Origin: Imbricaverruca yamaguchii
Lineage: Eukaryota; Arthropoda; Thecostraca; Neoverrucidae
DNA length: 64,000 bases
Direction of reading: 5' to 3'
Assembly: GCA_034440575.1 (NCBI GenBank)
Contig: JAOTOL010001502.1
Location: forward strand, 1,111,001-1,175,000
Shown here: one piece after another, positions 23,837 to 35,319 of the stretch
Layout: the number at the start of each line of letters is the position of its first letter
Position numbering within the stretch: the stretch's first letter is position 1
Made by a program: the position numbers and the translations under genes
The notes under the pieces: generated by a model
Told to the model about the DNA's origin: nothing
The model's input: the letters and a program-made list of their open reading frames with translations, nothing else
Databases searched by the model: none

Positions 23837-24827
23837 TTAACACGCGCCCTGGAGGGCCTCTGAAAATAACGCGCAATGGAGAGGGGGGCGGATTCCGCCC
23901 CCCCGTAAGATCTCAGCTCCTATGAAGGCTAGTGCAACGAAATTCGCAGGGTGGATAGGCAAGATAGATAACTCTATTGTGTGCAAAGTTTGTAACCTTA
24001 GGTCAATATCGTCGAGGTCAAATGAGGTCAAAATAGCAAATATTTCTGGTTTTGCGTGGCTTGGCTTGTCATTGTCATGGATCGCTGGGATTGTGTCTAG
24101 ATGCTCAAAGATTGGCATTAATGATGTTTTGGGCATTACTAATGATGCAATACAGATGTCAGATCCGCCATTTGACCTCAGATAACCTATATAGGAGCAC
24201 TTTATTAGGTCATTACCTGCTCCAGTTACCGGAACCGGGCTCCCAACCCAACTGCTCCCTTGGGCTGCTTGGCACAATCGGCTTCGTAAAGAAAGGAGTG
24301 AAATACATGAATAAAGTATGGAAACGCTTAGGCACACAATGACAAACAGTATATTTCTGGATGTGTAGGGATTAACATGTAGAGTGATATCAATCGCATA
24401 ACAGTCATTTGCATTTTTGCCACATTCCAGTTGACCAAGTTGACCAAGACCAAGTCCAATAGCCTGTCATGAACTTGACCTGACTTGACTTCGGCGACCT
24501 AGGATGACTTTTAAATTATACAGCATAACAATATGCATCGAACAAGTCGCTAGTGTTGTCAAGAAAACTTCACTTTTGCCAATATACTGGAAGCGCATCA
24601 GCGCCGATTTTTGTGGTCTGACGCTGCGAATTGTTTATAATTTTAGGGCCCCTAACTTGGAAACGTCTCGGCCGAATTTCCTTTTTCTTGCTTTAAACAA
24701 TGCGCCTGTCATTTCTGAGCAGGTACGCAAAAACTTGGCGTACATCGGCTGATTCAATATGGAGTTATGTACGAAAAATCGGAGGGTTTGGCAGATTACG
24801 TCATCCCCACACCAGGGCGTGTGTTAA
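23837..24827. mobile_element. TTAA-flanked nonautonomous DNA transposon, family T1 copy 1
   Basis: TTAA occurs at both edges (23837-23840 and 24824-24827). Immediately inside are inverted termini: left TTAACACGCGCCCTGGAGGG, and right end read inward TTAACACACGCCCTGG. A subterminal palindrome GGGCGGATTCCGCCC lies near 23887. The interior has no transposase; the frames 23837-24337 minus and 24052-24342 plus lack motifs. TTAA target duplications are known for piggyBac and Kolobok superfamilies; which one applies here is inference only. A second copy in opposite orientation is at 58472-59520. Confidence 0.75.
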
Positions 24828-25200
24828 CCTGTCATGAACTTGACCTGACTTGACCTCGGTGACTTGACATGATTTTGAAGCAATGTAGCATGACAATGAA
24901 CATCAAATAAGTCGCTGGTTTTGCCAAGAACATTTCCTTTTTGCCAATATACGGGAAGCGCACCAGCGTCGATATTTGTGGTCTGGCGCTGATAATTTTT
25001 TTTTGAATTTAGCGACCCCTAACTCCAAAAGTTTCGGTCGATTTTCATTTTTCTTACTTTAAACAACACGCCGGTCATTTGTTAGCAGGTGCACAAACAA
25101 TTGCGTATATCGGCCTGTGAAATCTTGAGTTTTCTACGAAAAACCGGAGTGGTGGGCGGATTTCGCCCCCCCCCCCCTCCAGGGTGCGTTTTCAGATTAT
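24828..25200. repeat. Partial tandem copy of family T1 right half
   Basis: Positions ~24828-25190 repeat the preceding ~365 bp (from 24463). Both begin CCTGTCATGAACTTGACCTG and both contain GCCAATATAC and GTCGCTNGT-type blocks. The end near 25155-25190 shows a C-run and CTCCAGGGTGCG, resembling the T1 terminus but lacking a clean TTAA. It is either a second insertion or a tandem duplication of the T1 right end. Confidence 0.65.
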
Positions 25201-25289
25201 CGCGTTATCTATCCAAAAGTGCTCAACCATGGTACTTTGCGAAATTCCTGGATGCGTCCCTGCTGTTCACCCTAGCACACCCACTCTTT

Positions 25290-25880
25290 GGGACGTTTCT
25301 ACGCCTGACCAGGCCATGAAAAGGCATCATGTTGCAGGCGGATAGCATGTAAATGTCTTGCCATCATCCGCCACTGCGTGTCGCATTATTTTCCCACGCG
25401 TCGACGCATTGCAGGCGAAAATCGTGTGAATGTTATACGATCATCCGCCACTGCGCAACGCATTACTTTCCCACGCATCGATGCGCGGGCTACCGAGCTC
25501 TCCAACAATAGGAAAGCTGCACGCAAAGAGCACGTACTCAATTGTATCATCCTGCCATCTGGCGAGAAATATTGTTACCTATGATTCAGCATTCAATCTC
25601 ATTAGTGTAATACGTAAACCGTGCTGCTACTGAGCGATAGCTATCTGAAATGATGCTTCTATAAAATTTAAAAAGTTCTTGACTCTGTTGACTCTGTGTT
25701 GCAACCTGTGGAGGTTATGATCGCTGCTGAGTTGTGGAGGTTATGACCGCTTCGCAATTGTGAAGGTTGTGAGCTGTGGAGGTTACGACTTGTGGAGGTT
25801 ATGACCTGTGGAGGTTACGACCGCTGCGATGTGTTGAATTTGTGGAGCTTGTGACCTGTGGAGGTTATGATCGACCGCCG
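25290..25880 (-). repeat. Repeat family A, inverted partial copy with minisatellite
   Basis: In reverse complement this matches 5218-5950: the minisatellite core (here ACCTGTGGAGGTTATG) at 25690-25880, and the unique flank with AGCTATCGCT and CCAGATGGCAGGATG. Within it GCAGTGGCGGATGAT-type phrases occur twice (reverse strand, around 25365 and 25440), a small internal duplication. Confidence 0.7.
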
Positions 25881-25897
25881 CTGTCTGACTAATGCTG

Positions 25898-27519
<1,622 letters not shown>

Positions 27520-28640
27520 GGCATTGACATGTCCCGGTTTGAAATGTTACACGAGGTTCACCACGAGCTTGCTTGATACCAGATGCGGGTAGATAAGGAC
27601 GAAGAAAAAATGCGAGGCGACCGAATAAATCGGCTTGACCTTTGACCTTTGAAATTAGTTCGATTTCCTAACATTATAGTACGGCACAAGCCACGTCGAA
27701 TGACACCCACTTGGTGCAAATTCAACCATAGAGACGAGTCGCTTCGAGGACTCCACAGCCGATATCACGAGTGTGAAATCGGCTGTTGATTCAGCTACTG
27801 AAAATGCCAACCACCCACCAGAGGCTAAGCAAAGGTTTTGCGACGAAAACATCCAGGTGGCATTTCAGCTCCACCTAAGGCAAGAGCTAATGCTCGAGAT
27901 TGACGCAGGAGGGATACTTACCACCAACCTGTCGTCTTTCCTAGCTAAGTCCAGAACGAAACGACACAGCGGCTTCAAGCTCCTCGTTCCTTCCACGCCC
28001 TCAACTATATGCCTTGAGCCAAGGCATGCCGCCTACGGGTACCTTCCGCACAGCGAAGACAGGCCAATGTGCACTAGTTGCACTAGCGGTAGTGTATTAA
28101 TAGTAGTGCACTGGTGCACTAGTGGTAGTTGTATTTATGATGTCCCATTAATAGAGAGACACGTTGTTCTATCATTACGCCGTTTATCAGCGTAACGTAG
28201 GTTCTTTTTTGGACGAGAGGGCATTGTCGCTTACGATGGCTTATGTTTTAGGAGATGAGTCGAGTGTGGTTCAGAGCGGACGACTATTCGGCTTTCTTTT
28301 GCATGTACGGTTCGCTGTCTTATAGCCATGAAGCTAATGACATTGCACTACGTTACTGTGCAGGCTGTAATAGAAGCCCCTGAATGTTTGGAACAAACGA
28401 AGCAGAAACTAGAATCTAAGCGAAATATCGCTAAGTTATTGGAGCCTTGCCATGAACTTCGCAATGGTAGGATGGTTGAGAAGATATCAGCGTTTTAGGT
28501 CCATTTTAGCATGCATCTTCCAAATATTCAGAATGCTCAATAATTAAAATATTGAATGGACCTATTTATTCGGCCTCGGCAGTAGCGGAATCTATGGCCG
28601 CACCGTGATCGGTGGGTCCCAGGGCTCAAATAATCGACTG
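27520..28640. other. Interior between LTR-like repeats; no gene recognised
   Basis: Positions 27540-27760 resemble repeat family A (4770-5010), both containing a TGACCTTTGACCTTTGAAA-like stretch and CACGTCGAATGACACCCAC-like text. A 140-codon frame at 27773-28195 shows no recognisable motif. Its C-terminal part overlaps a small direct duplication of GTGCACTAGTGG-type words at 28070-28125. I do not call it a gene. Confidence 0.4.
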
Positions 28641-29080
28641 CCCAAAAGAGAACAGGGCATGACAAAGTAGGGAACATGACAGGGCAGGCTAAGAAAGAAA
28701 AGAGCAAGTAAGAAGGCGGATGCAATATACAGGGCAAGACACTGCCAAAAAGATAGCACGGCAGGGCCGAGGACTTGGCAAGCCAGGAGACAGGACCCAC
28801 AAAGTGGCAATGCAGATGGCGTGGTGTGGCGAGTCAGAAGCACATCGAGGTAGGGGATACGGAAAACCGGCGGGCACGGCAGGACGATAAGACGATAAGG
28901 CGAGTCGATAAGGCGCAGGGCACGATAGGGCAGGGGGCACGGCGACACAAAGAGAACAAGATGCCAGAGGACAGTGCAGGGCAGAAGGTAATGCACAGCA
29001 GATGGCTGGGTGTAGCAGGACAATGGGCAGGGAGAGACATCTGGCAATGCAAGGCACAGGAATCGCAAGACAGGGCCACG
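28640..29080 (+). repeat. Purine-rich, GGCA/CAGGGCA-rich low-complexity stretch
   Basis: Words such as CAGGGCA, GGCACG and AGGGCAGG recur irregularly over about 440 bp, with few long C or T runs. The long antisense Cys/Pro/Leu-rich frames (28592-29404 and 28689-29162) follow from this bias and show no domain. It may be a very old minisatellite. Confidence 0.5.
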
Positions 29081-29403
29081 GCGATACACATAGCTGGGAA
29101 ATTCGGATGGCACGGCGGGTGCAATATCGCAATGAAGGCCAAAGAAATGATAATATTTGCATCGGTGGCTGACTTGCACTTGTAGCAAAGCTTCCAGTGG
29201 GGACACTTGGAACACAGAAATACCCCCGTTCATGTAGCGGCAGGTACCGCGACGGAAGTCGTCGTCGCTGCTAACTCGGGAATCACCGCCAGCCGGGCTG
29301 TCGAGGCCAGTGTCTATTGTGACCCCTCCCATCTGATCAAGTAATCCCGGCGCCGTCGACCGCCGCGGACGCCGCTGTCTCTGATGTCTGCCGGAAGTTG
29401 ACA

Positions 29404-30213
29404 TGTCAGTGTCTGACGGTCGGATGTGGCCGTCATGGGTGTATGATGATGTGACAGCTTGTTCTGGGCCGTAGCGCCACGAACTACCGGCTGCCTGTGG
29501 CAGCGCGGTTTCAGCTTACGTAAAAATGTTATGGGTTAATGTGTATATCGCCAGTCGTAGAGTCCGCCGACCGGGGCCGAGGCTGAGAGGTGACTGAGCT
29601 GACGGAATGTCTGATACAGACAGTCTGACACGCTGCTGTAGTGCATCGAGTCCGGGCATTGCTCTGGTTAGTTCAGAGCCGCGTGACGATGACGTGTCTC
29701 CTGGCGTGTGGCAAGGGCGGATCCCCTGAAGCTATATAGCCGCCGAGCGAGACGGATCGCTCTCTATTTGGACCTCACCTGGCCCTCTCTCTGTCGCTCA
29801 CTTTGCGTGGACGCCGCAGGGCGCTGGCTGTGGTCAGCCGCCCCGGGCTGACTACTGCAGGTATGTCTGGAACTAACTGTTTGAAACCGCTGTATAACTG
29901 TCGAGATGTAAGCTTGTAACATGGGAGTAGTATGTTTGAAGATCGATCTGTGTACAAGTTGGAGATTGTGTGTGAACGTTGCTAACAAGAGATTGAGATG
30001 ATATCAGACTGAGTTTATATGAAGACCTGGATGCAGATATGTGTGAGACGGCTCAGAGCTCTGAGATGGAGATTCAGAGTTATGGACATTATAACCGGGT
30101 TCACAAAATCGTGAACGTCGAGGTCCTGTAGACTATTTCACGTGCCAATAGAAGTTTACGTCAGACAAAGTTGGAAATGTCTGAGAAAGCTCTGGGGAGC
30201 AAAACTTCTCTAC
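29404..30213 (+). repeat. LTR-like direct repeat, right copy
   Basis: Right-hand partner of 25898-27519, without the satellite expansion. It contains CGCCGAGCGAGACGGATCGC-type text shared with the left copy (about 26831), and the terminal block ending CTTCTCTACA at 30213. The ~1.9 kb between the pair has no recognisable gag or pol. Confidence 0.5.
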
Positions 30214-31140
30214 ACACTGTTCTGACTGTCTGCGTGAATGGCTGGTATCATGAGGTTTCAACGTCAGGGCGCGCAAAATATTCACTCGATCGAATTGAAC
30301 AGTGACACTAGTCAGCAAAACCCGGGTTCATGAGAAAGCAGCTAGCGGCTGTGTGGGATCAGGGCCCTGCATTGTCCTACTTAAAATTCCTTGGAATGGA
30401 GGGAATAGGAAAGCGTAAGAAAGCATTTCGATAAAAGTGAGATGATGCAAAATACATGATCGTAGTCTTCATAGATTGGAATATAACTCTTGGGACTTTA
30501 TTCGAGAAATTCGGAATTAAACTAAAGGAGAGATATTAAAAAGTTGGGTTCAGACGTGATTTGAAATCGGCCGGCCACACCACATGGGGTACTACGCCGA
30601 CCGCGATGCGAATGTCAGTAGCGGAGACCACAGACGGCTGGCTGGCGGACCGGCAGCGAGCCGGAGGTGTTGTACACATCCGGTCGGATGTGTACAGCAC
30701 CTCCGGCACCACTCGCGTGTCATCCGCGGAGACCGCAGGCGACATGCTCACCGAGCAGCAGCCGGTCGGAGGCGCTACACTGCTGCACACACCTGGACAC
30801 AGCTATCGCGCTCCGCACGACCAGGCGTAGCCGTGTCGGGTCGATGCCGGTCATTAGCGCGGCGGCAGACTGTCATGCGGGCTGTCCAACCCCGGCGAGA
30901 GGCTCGTTGAGCTAGCGAGACGGCGGAACGCTGTGACCCAGGAAACGGCCGCTCAACTGGACACATGTCCCGACAATCGCGACGACGCGGTCGGCACTAC
31001 TGGCGCTCATGTAACGCGGACATGGCTCCGACATGGGGTCTGCATGACGTCGACATGGTTCGACATGGTTCCGACGTGGCTACGGCATGGAGTTGACATG
31101 GCGCCGGCATGACGCCGACATGACATATTTCGCCACGTAT
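30214..31140. other. No gene recognised; GC-rich stretch with hairpin and duplication
   Basis: At 30590-30790 two related ~110-bp segments (GCGGAGACC...CGGAG) lie in direct order. A 23-bp inverted repeat sits between them (see the separate entry). At 31010-31130 words such as CGACATGG and GGCATGACG recur every 10-20 bp. The frames in this GC-rich stretch overlap on both strands and show no domain. Confidence 0.4.
30660..30707. repeat. Near-perfect hairpin, 23-bp arms with 2-bp spacer
   Basis: Arms 30660-30682 and 30685-30707 are reverse complements with one mismatch; the spacer is GT. The left arm starts GCCGGAGGTG and the right arm ends CACCTCCGGC. Its function is unknown. Confidence 0.85.
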
Positions 31141-31929
31141 GTAGTCTAGGGTGGGTCATCACTTGGTTCCTGAAAACGGCTAGTGAAATTATCGTCACAA
31201 ATATCATTTTGAACTCACATTAATTTTTTTCTTCAGATTTTTATATTCAATTTTAGGGGTAGCCCGCTCTCGTTTTGTGACACCATGTATGCCAACATTT
31301 GTACCAAATCGCCTTTTTGAGGAGGATATAATTTTCCAATGTGCTTTAAACTTCCGTTGTGGGTAGTTCTGGGTGCATTTCATCATATGTGTAAGTTTCG
31401 TGGTCCTATCGCATACGGTTGTCGAGATCGGGGATAAAAAAATGGTTTCGTGGTTGTCGTCCAAATCCGGAAGAGGCTTGGTGGTTGTCACCTTTTGTGC
31501 AAACGATAACATTATGCTACATGGCCCGAATCAGGGGTTCCCAGCCTGGGGTAATGCGCTGGCTTGTGGAGGGGTGGGGGTGGGGTTATAGCGGGGTTTC
31601 GTCAAACCTCGAGTATGGAGAGTACTGTGTACATTTGCCAAAAACCTTTGCACATATATCGGCAGGAAATACTACATGTTCTCAACCTTGAAAATGAACT
31701 TTGGTTATGAGGCATTCTAAATTTGATACGGGGTAATCACGAGGTTGGCCTAACCCAAAGGGGGTAATGATAGCTCGAAATGGTTGTGATTTCCTGGACC
31801 TATAACAAATTGCGTCGATTACCTTTATACAGAATATCTTGCCGCCAATTTCCTTTTCGGAAATTCGGCGTCGTCAATGCACCCATGGTTTGCAACACTG
31901 TCAATGCACCCATGGTTTGTGAGCCTTAA

Positions 31930-32175
31930 TAATGCAAGGGCTTAGAAATGTCGTGAATTTAAGCCGGTTTAAATAATAAAAGCCAGTTTAAACTGGCTTA
32001 AATTAATAAAAGCCACTGGCTGGCATAAATTCAATTTAAGCCAGCTTTTTTCCATCCCTAAATATAGGTAGGTAGGTACCTACCTACATATAGGGATGGC
32101 AAATATAAGCCACCGGGTGGTTTAAACCAGGTTAAATCAGCCGGCATAAATTAATTTAAGCCACCCTGGCTAAAA
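31930..32175. mobile_element. hAT-like MITE remnants around a perfect palindrome
   Basis: CCATCCCTA (32052-32060) and TAGGGATGG (32091-32099) face each other across the perfect 20-bp palindrome GTAGGTAGGTACCTACCTAC (32068-32087). On both sides lie related AT-rich segments with TTTAAGCCAG/CTGGCTTAAA and GGCATAAATT words in inverted arrangement. TAGGGATGGCAAA-type termini are typical of hAT-superfamily MITEs; assignment here is by that motif only. Confidence 0.55.
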
Positions 32176-32179
32176 TTAT

Positions 32180-33270
32180 GCTTCGGATATGGCTGGAGTG
32201 CAGTGACAAACAAAAGTTAGGGAAGCATCAATTATTCAAAAATGTGCTACACTCCATTTTATTTATAAGCAAACACTCCCTATAATTTCCCAAAACTCTG
32301 GCTGGGTTCTAGGTATGCACTCCACAAGTCAGATTTTTACCCATTGGGTACCTAGCCATTGTATAGCTAGGTACCTATTTTATGTTAGCTTAAAAGTAAC
32401 TATATGAGCCAGACCAATTTGTGATGTTTTTGACATAGCTTTCCCATTGTCTTACTGATAATAGTATATGTAGATAGGTTTGATTGAAGAAAAAAATCGT
32501 TTGATTAACACTCCAGATAATTCAAACTTGGTAGTTTTATCTTGCCGCACTCATTCACCACTCATCAATCATAAAGAACCGTGATCAATTCCCTATTTCA
32601 CTCTTCGACGCACATCGTCGCGTTTAAAATGGAAATTGACGGATTTGAAAGCGAGGAATGCGCGTAAAAGAATGATATTCTTCTAGATTCTTTCCAACGA
32701 TTTTAATGAAATAAATAATATTATCGTACATCCTACATGAAAAAAGGATTCAAATTGAAATTGTTTTAAAAATCAGCTAATGTTATAAATTATTAATCAC
32801 TTAACGTAGGTCTAGTGTTGTTTTAGTACCCGTGGTCTAGTCGCTTTCCTCCAAAGCCGCTGAGTATACCATAGTTGGGTACGTCCGTAACGCTGCCATC
32901 TAGCATAAAGTGGTACCGGAACGAGGACAACCACCGGCGACCAGAAGGCATGCCATTGGCTCTGTGCTAAACGGGAGACAATTTTATCGTCGGCGGTCGT
33001 CTGAACGATGGAATGGTTGTCTCGACGGTACTTTGTTGCCGTTGAGTCATTTTTTTTGCCGCTGAGTGTACTAGATACTAGATACCAGAAACCCAAAAGC
33101 GTACGATGGGAATGAAGAAATGGTAGCGTGGCGGTGGGTGGTAGAGGTCTGCACGGTGTAACATTTCTAGAGGTCTGCACGGAAAGATATTTCCAGTCCC
33201 GGTCCAATCCGATTCGTTTCAATCCTGCGTACCTTGACACGGATATCGTGACGTAGTCAATTTTATGTAT
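32180..33270. other. No gene recognised
   Basis: AT-rich sequence with a 156-codon antisense frame (32812-33282) that lacks any motif. GAGGTCTGCACGG occurs twice near 33145 and 33171. Nothing else stood out. Confidence 0.35.
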
Positions 33271-33579
33271 AGTAGGTACCATTTATATGATTACACATAT
33301 AATATTTATAATGATATGGAAATGTGGTCGCCAAAAGTCCCCGTTCGTGGTTGTTGTCCACGACGACAGAACGATACGATTTTTTAGCCCTGGTCGAGAT
33401 ATCCATTTTATTAAGTCGGGTTTTGGCAACGCCATGTATTGAGCGCAAGAAGAACCATGAATGAAAACATCCTTTCCCAACGCTTTCTTGAAGCGCGAAT
33501 GCGGGGAAATGATAAAAGGTGACTACAGCAGATATAGTGCTTCCGAAGTCACATGCTCCAGGCTTCTAGATACCTCCGT

Positions 33580-34146
33580 TCCTCATATATACGTAGGCCA
33601 ATTAATCCAGTCGATTGTGTGCGATACACCTCAGTGTAGAACAGCTCAGACATCTCCCGGACCGCGTGCAAAAGGTAATCCAACCGGTCATTCAGAGAAA
33701 CGCCTACTGGGCCTACCCTGAATCACTGCTGCTGGCCATGCTAAGCGACAGCGATGTGACGATCAGAGAGCGGGCGGCCAGGATCATAATCGAGTGCCGG
33801 CGGAACAGAACAGAAGACGCAGATGACGTAAGACCGTACGGACTGCCAAAATTAGGTTTGCGGCAACAAAGTACACGGAGCTAATCAACTGGGATCAGGA
33901 GCTCACAACTGAGCCCACATGACCCTGTCAACAAGTGAGCGAGACCTGGACGCAGCGGGGGAACGTGTACCGATGTACCCAGTGCACACCCAGGCGGTAG
34001 AGAGGGCTGTAAAATGTGTCACGGAGGCATCTGCGGCCGTTGTGGGCGATGCTGCTCGGCATGGATTCATCGGTGCGAAGATGAGCCATAGGCTAGCGGT
34101 GCCATCCTTTCAGTCCAAGCAGGACTTTGATTTTGACGTTTTGTAG
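33580..34146 (+). pseudogene. Decayed gene of element X1, function unknown
   Basis: ORF 33615-33884 contains YPESLLLAMLSDSD then IRERAARIIIECR, a helical acidic/basic segment. After a frameshift near 33850 the text KYTELINWDQE leads into a stop. ORF 33919-34146 then ends with HTQAVERAVKCVTEASAAVV, a basic HRLAVPSFQSKQDF and a stop at 34144-34146. I recall this combination ('aeN.Ll.ML.D....iR..A', 'HTQavEr.vk.vteas', 'P.f.sK..f') from repeated uncharacterised arthropod and cnidarian proteins, often in mobile-element settings, but the function is not known to me. Two breaks (a frameshift and a TGA or equivalent near 33918) make it a pseudogene. Its place between long inverted repeats suggests it belongs to the transposon. 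Confidence 0.55.
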
Positions 34147-34760
34147 ATGGCCAGATAGGATGGCTGGAATGGATGAAAGCAAGTTGTGCGCAGGTGTGTA
34201 CTTGTGTTGGTGGTCCGAAGTTCGCTGGCCTGTTTGCGAAAGAATAAATCATGTTTGACTTCGAAAATGTCGTTTCCTGTTAGCGAGTCATTGTGCGGCT
34301 TTAGCTGAAGTTCGATTTCACAGGCTACAGGCCATACCAAAGCCATTCTAACGAGAAAGGCGGATGTGCGTCACCAGCGTTTTCAGTGTGAACTGATAAC
34401 AACGTTGAACGGACTACCTGCAGTGCCGACACCTGAAACGTCTGGTGGAACCTGGAAGGTAAAACGTTTAATAGTGGCAGGGGTGTCATCAGGGATTGGC
34501 CTAGGGGACTCCAGCCGTAAGCTTCGCAACTAGACGGGGGGGGGGGCTGATCCACTTGATTTTTTCGTGAATCTATACAGAACGTCGATGTAGCGGAAGT
34601 AGGTATGCAAGGTGGGCCAGTCGCCGGGGACGATTGAAGTCCACCCCCACCCCCCTACTCGCGTTTTCTGGTGACGCCTCTAGGTGTCAGTTGGACACGG
34701 GAATCGTGCTTGAAGGTGACGTTACCTTTCGTCGTTTCCCCACATTTGCGCTCGATTAAA
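34147..34760. other. 3' sequence of element X1, no gene recognised
   Basis: After the decayed frame there is about 600 bp with G-run (34537-34546) and C-run (34643-34657) interruptions. There is no coding motif on either strand. Confidence 0.35.
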
Positions 34761-35319
34761 CCGTCGGGAACGGATGTTATCATTCATAGTTCTACTCCCG
34801 CTCAACAGATGGCGCTGCCAAAACTCGGCTTAATAACACGAATATCTCTACAACCACAAGCGACAGGACTAAGAAACTCGCACATATGATAAAAGGCGGT
34901 ACTACCCATGATATCAGTTTGAATCACTTATATAAATTCCATCATGCACAAATTTGTAATTTGGTGTTAATTTTGGCAAACATGGTCCTAAAAAATGGGA
35001 GGCCACCCCTAGAACTGATTTTAAAAATCTGAAAATATTCATGTGAGCTCAGAATGCTATTTGTCATGATAATTTCACTAGCCGTTTTTTAAAACTTAAC
35101 ATCGACCCACCAATGACCCAGCCTAGGTCCCTGTAGTCTAGTGTACCCCAGAATCACACGCGCGAGAGGAAATATTGCTTGTCTGCACTGAGTGCATGAT
35201 GAATATCGGGAGGACATTTAATATTTGGACACATTAGGCTAGCATGCAGCGAAAACCACTGCGGGGATTTACGAAAACCTGGGTGGGTTTTGGATATTCA
35301 AAAAAGAATATTGAAGGTA

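Larger units (their letters stand above)
31140..35135. mobile_element. Putative DNA transposon with long terminal inverted repeats (element X1)
   Basis: 31145-31315 is an imperfect reverse complement of 34962-35133. Both read AACGGCTAGTGAAATTATC from their outer side inward, and both have CAGATTTTT and AGGGGT(A/G)GCC blocks. A further block at 33280-33480 is the reverse complement of about 34760-34860, sharing TTTTGGCA(A/G)CGCCAT. A decayed protein frame (33580-34146) lies inside the inner pair. The simplest reading is one transposon whose left TIR was split by later insertions (31500-33270, including a MITE). Two overlapping related elements are also possible. No clean target-site duplication was seen. 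Confidence 0.5.

Noticed and set aside
28575..28640. Further ultrashort retroposon copy (GGCTCAAATAATCGAC)
   Set aside because: Only the tail-like 15 bp resemble the family. There is no CAAT tail, 5' end or target-site duplication.
28592..29404. 270-codon minus-strand Cys/Pro-rich frame
   Set aside because: It follows from a GGCA-rich low-complexity stretch, and equally long frames exist in other phases.
32812..33282. 156-codon minus-strand gene
   Set aside because: No motif, surrounded by repeats, and it ends inside a TIR-related block.
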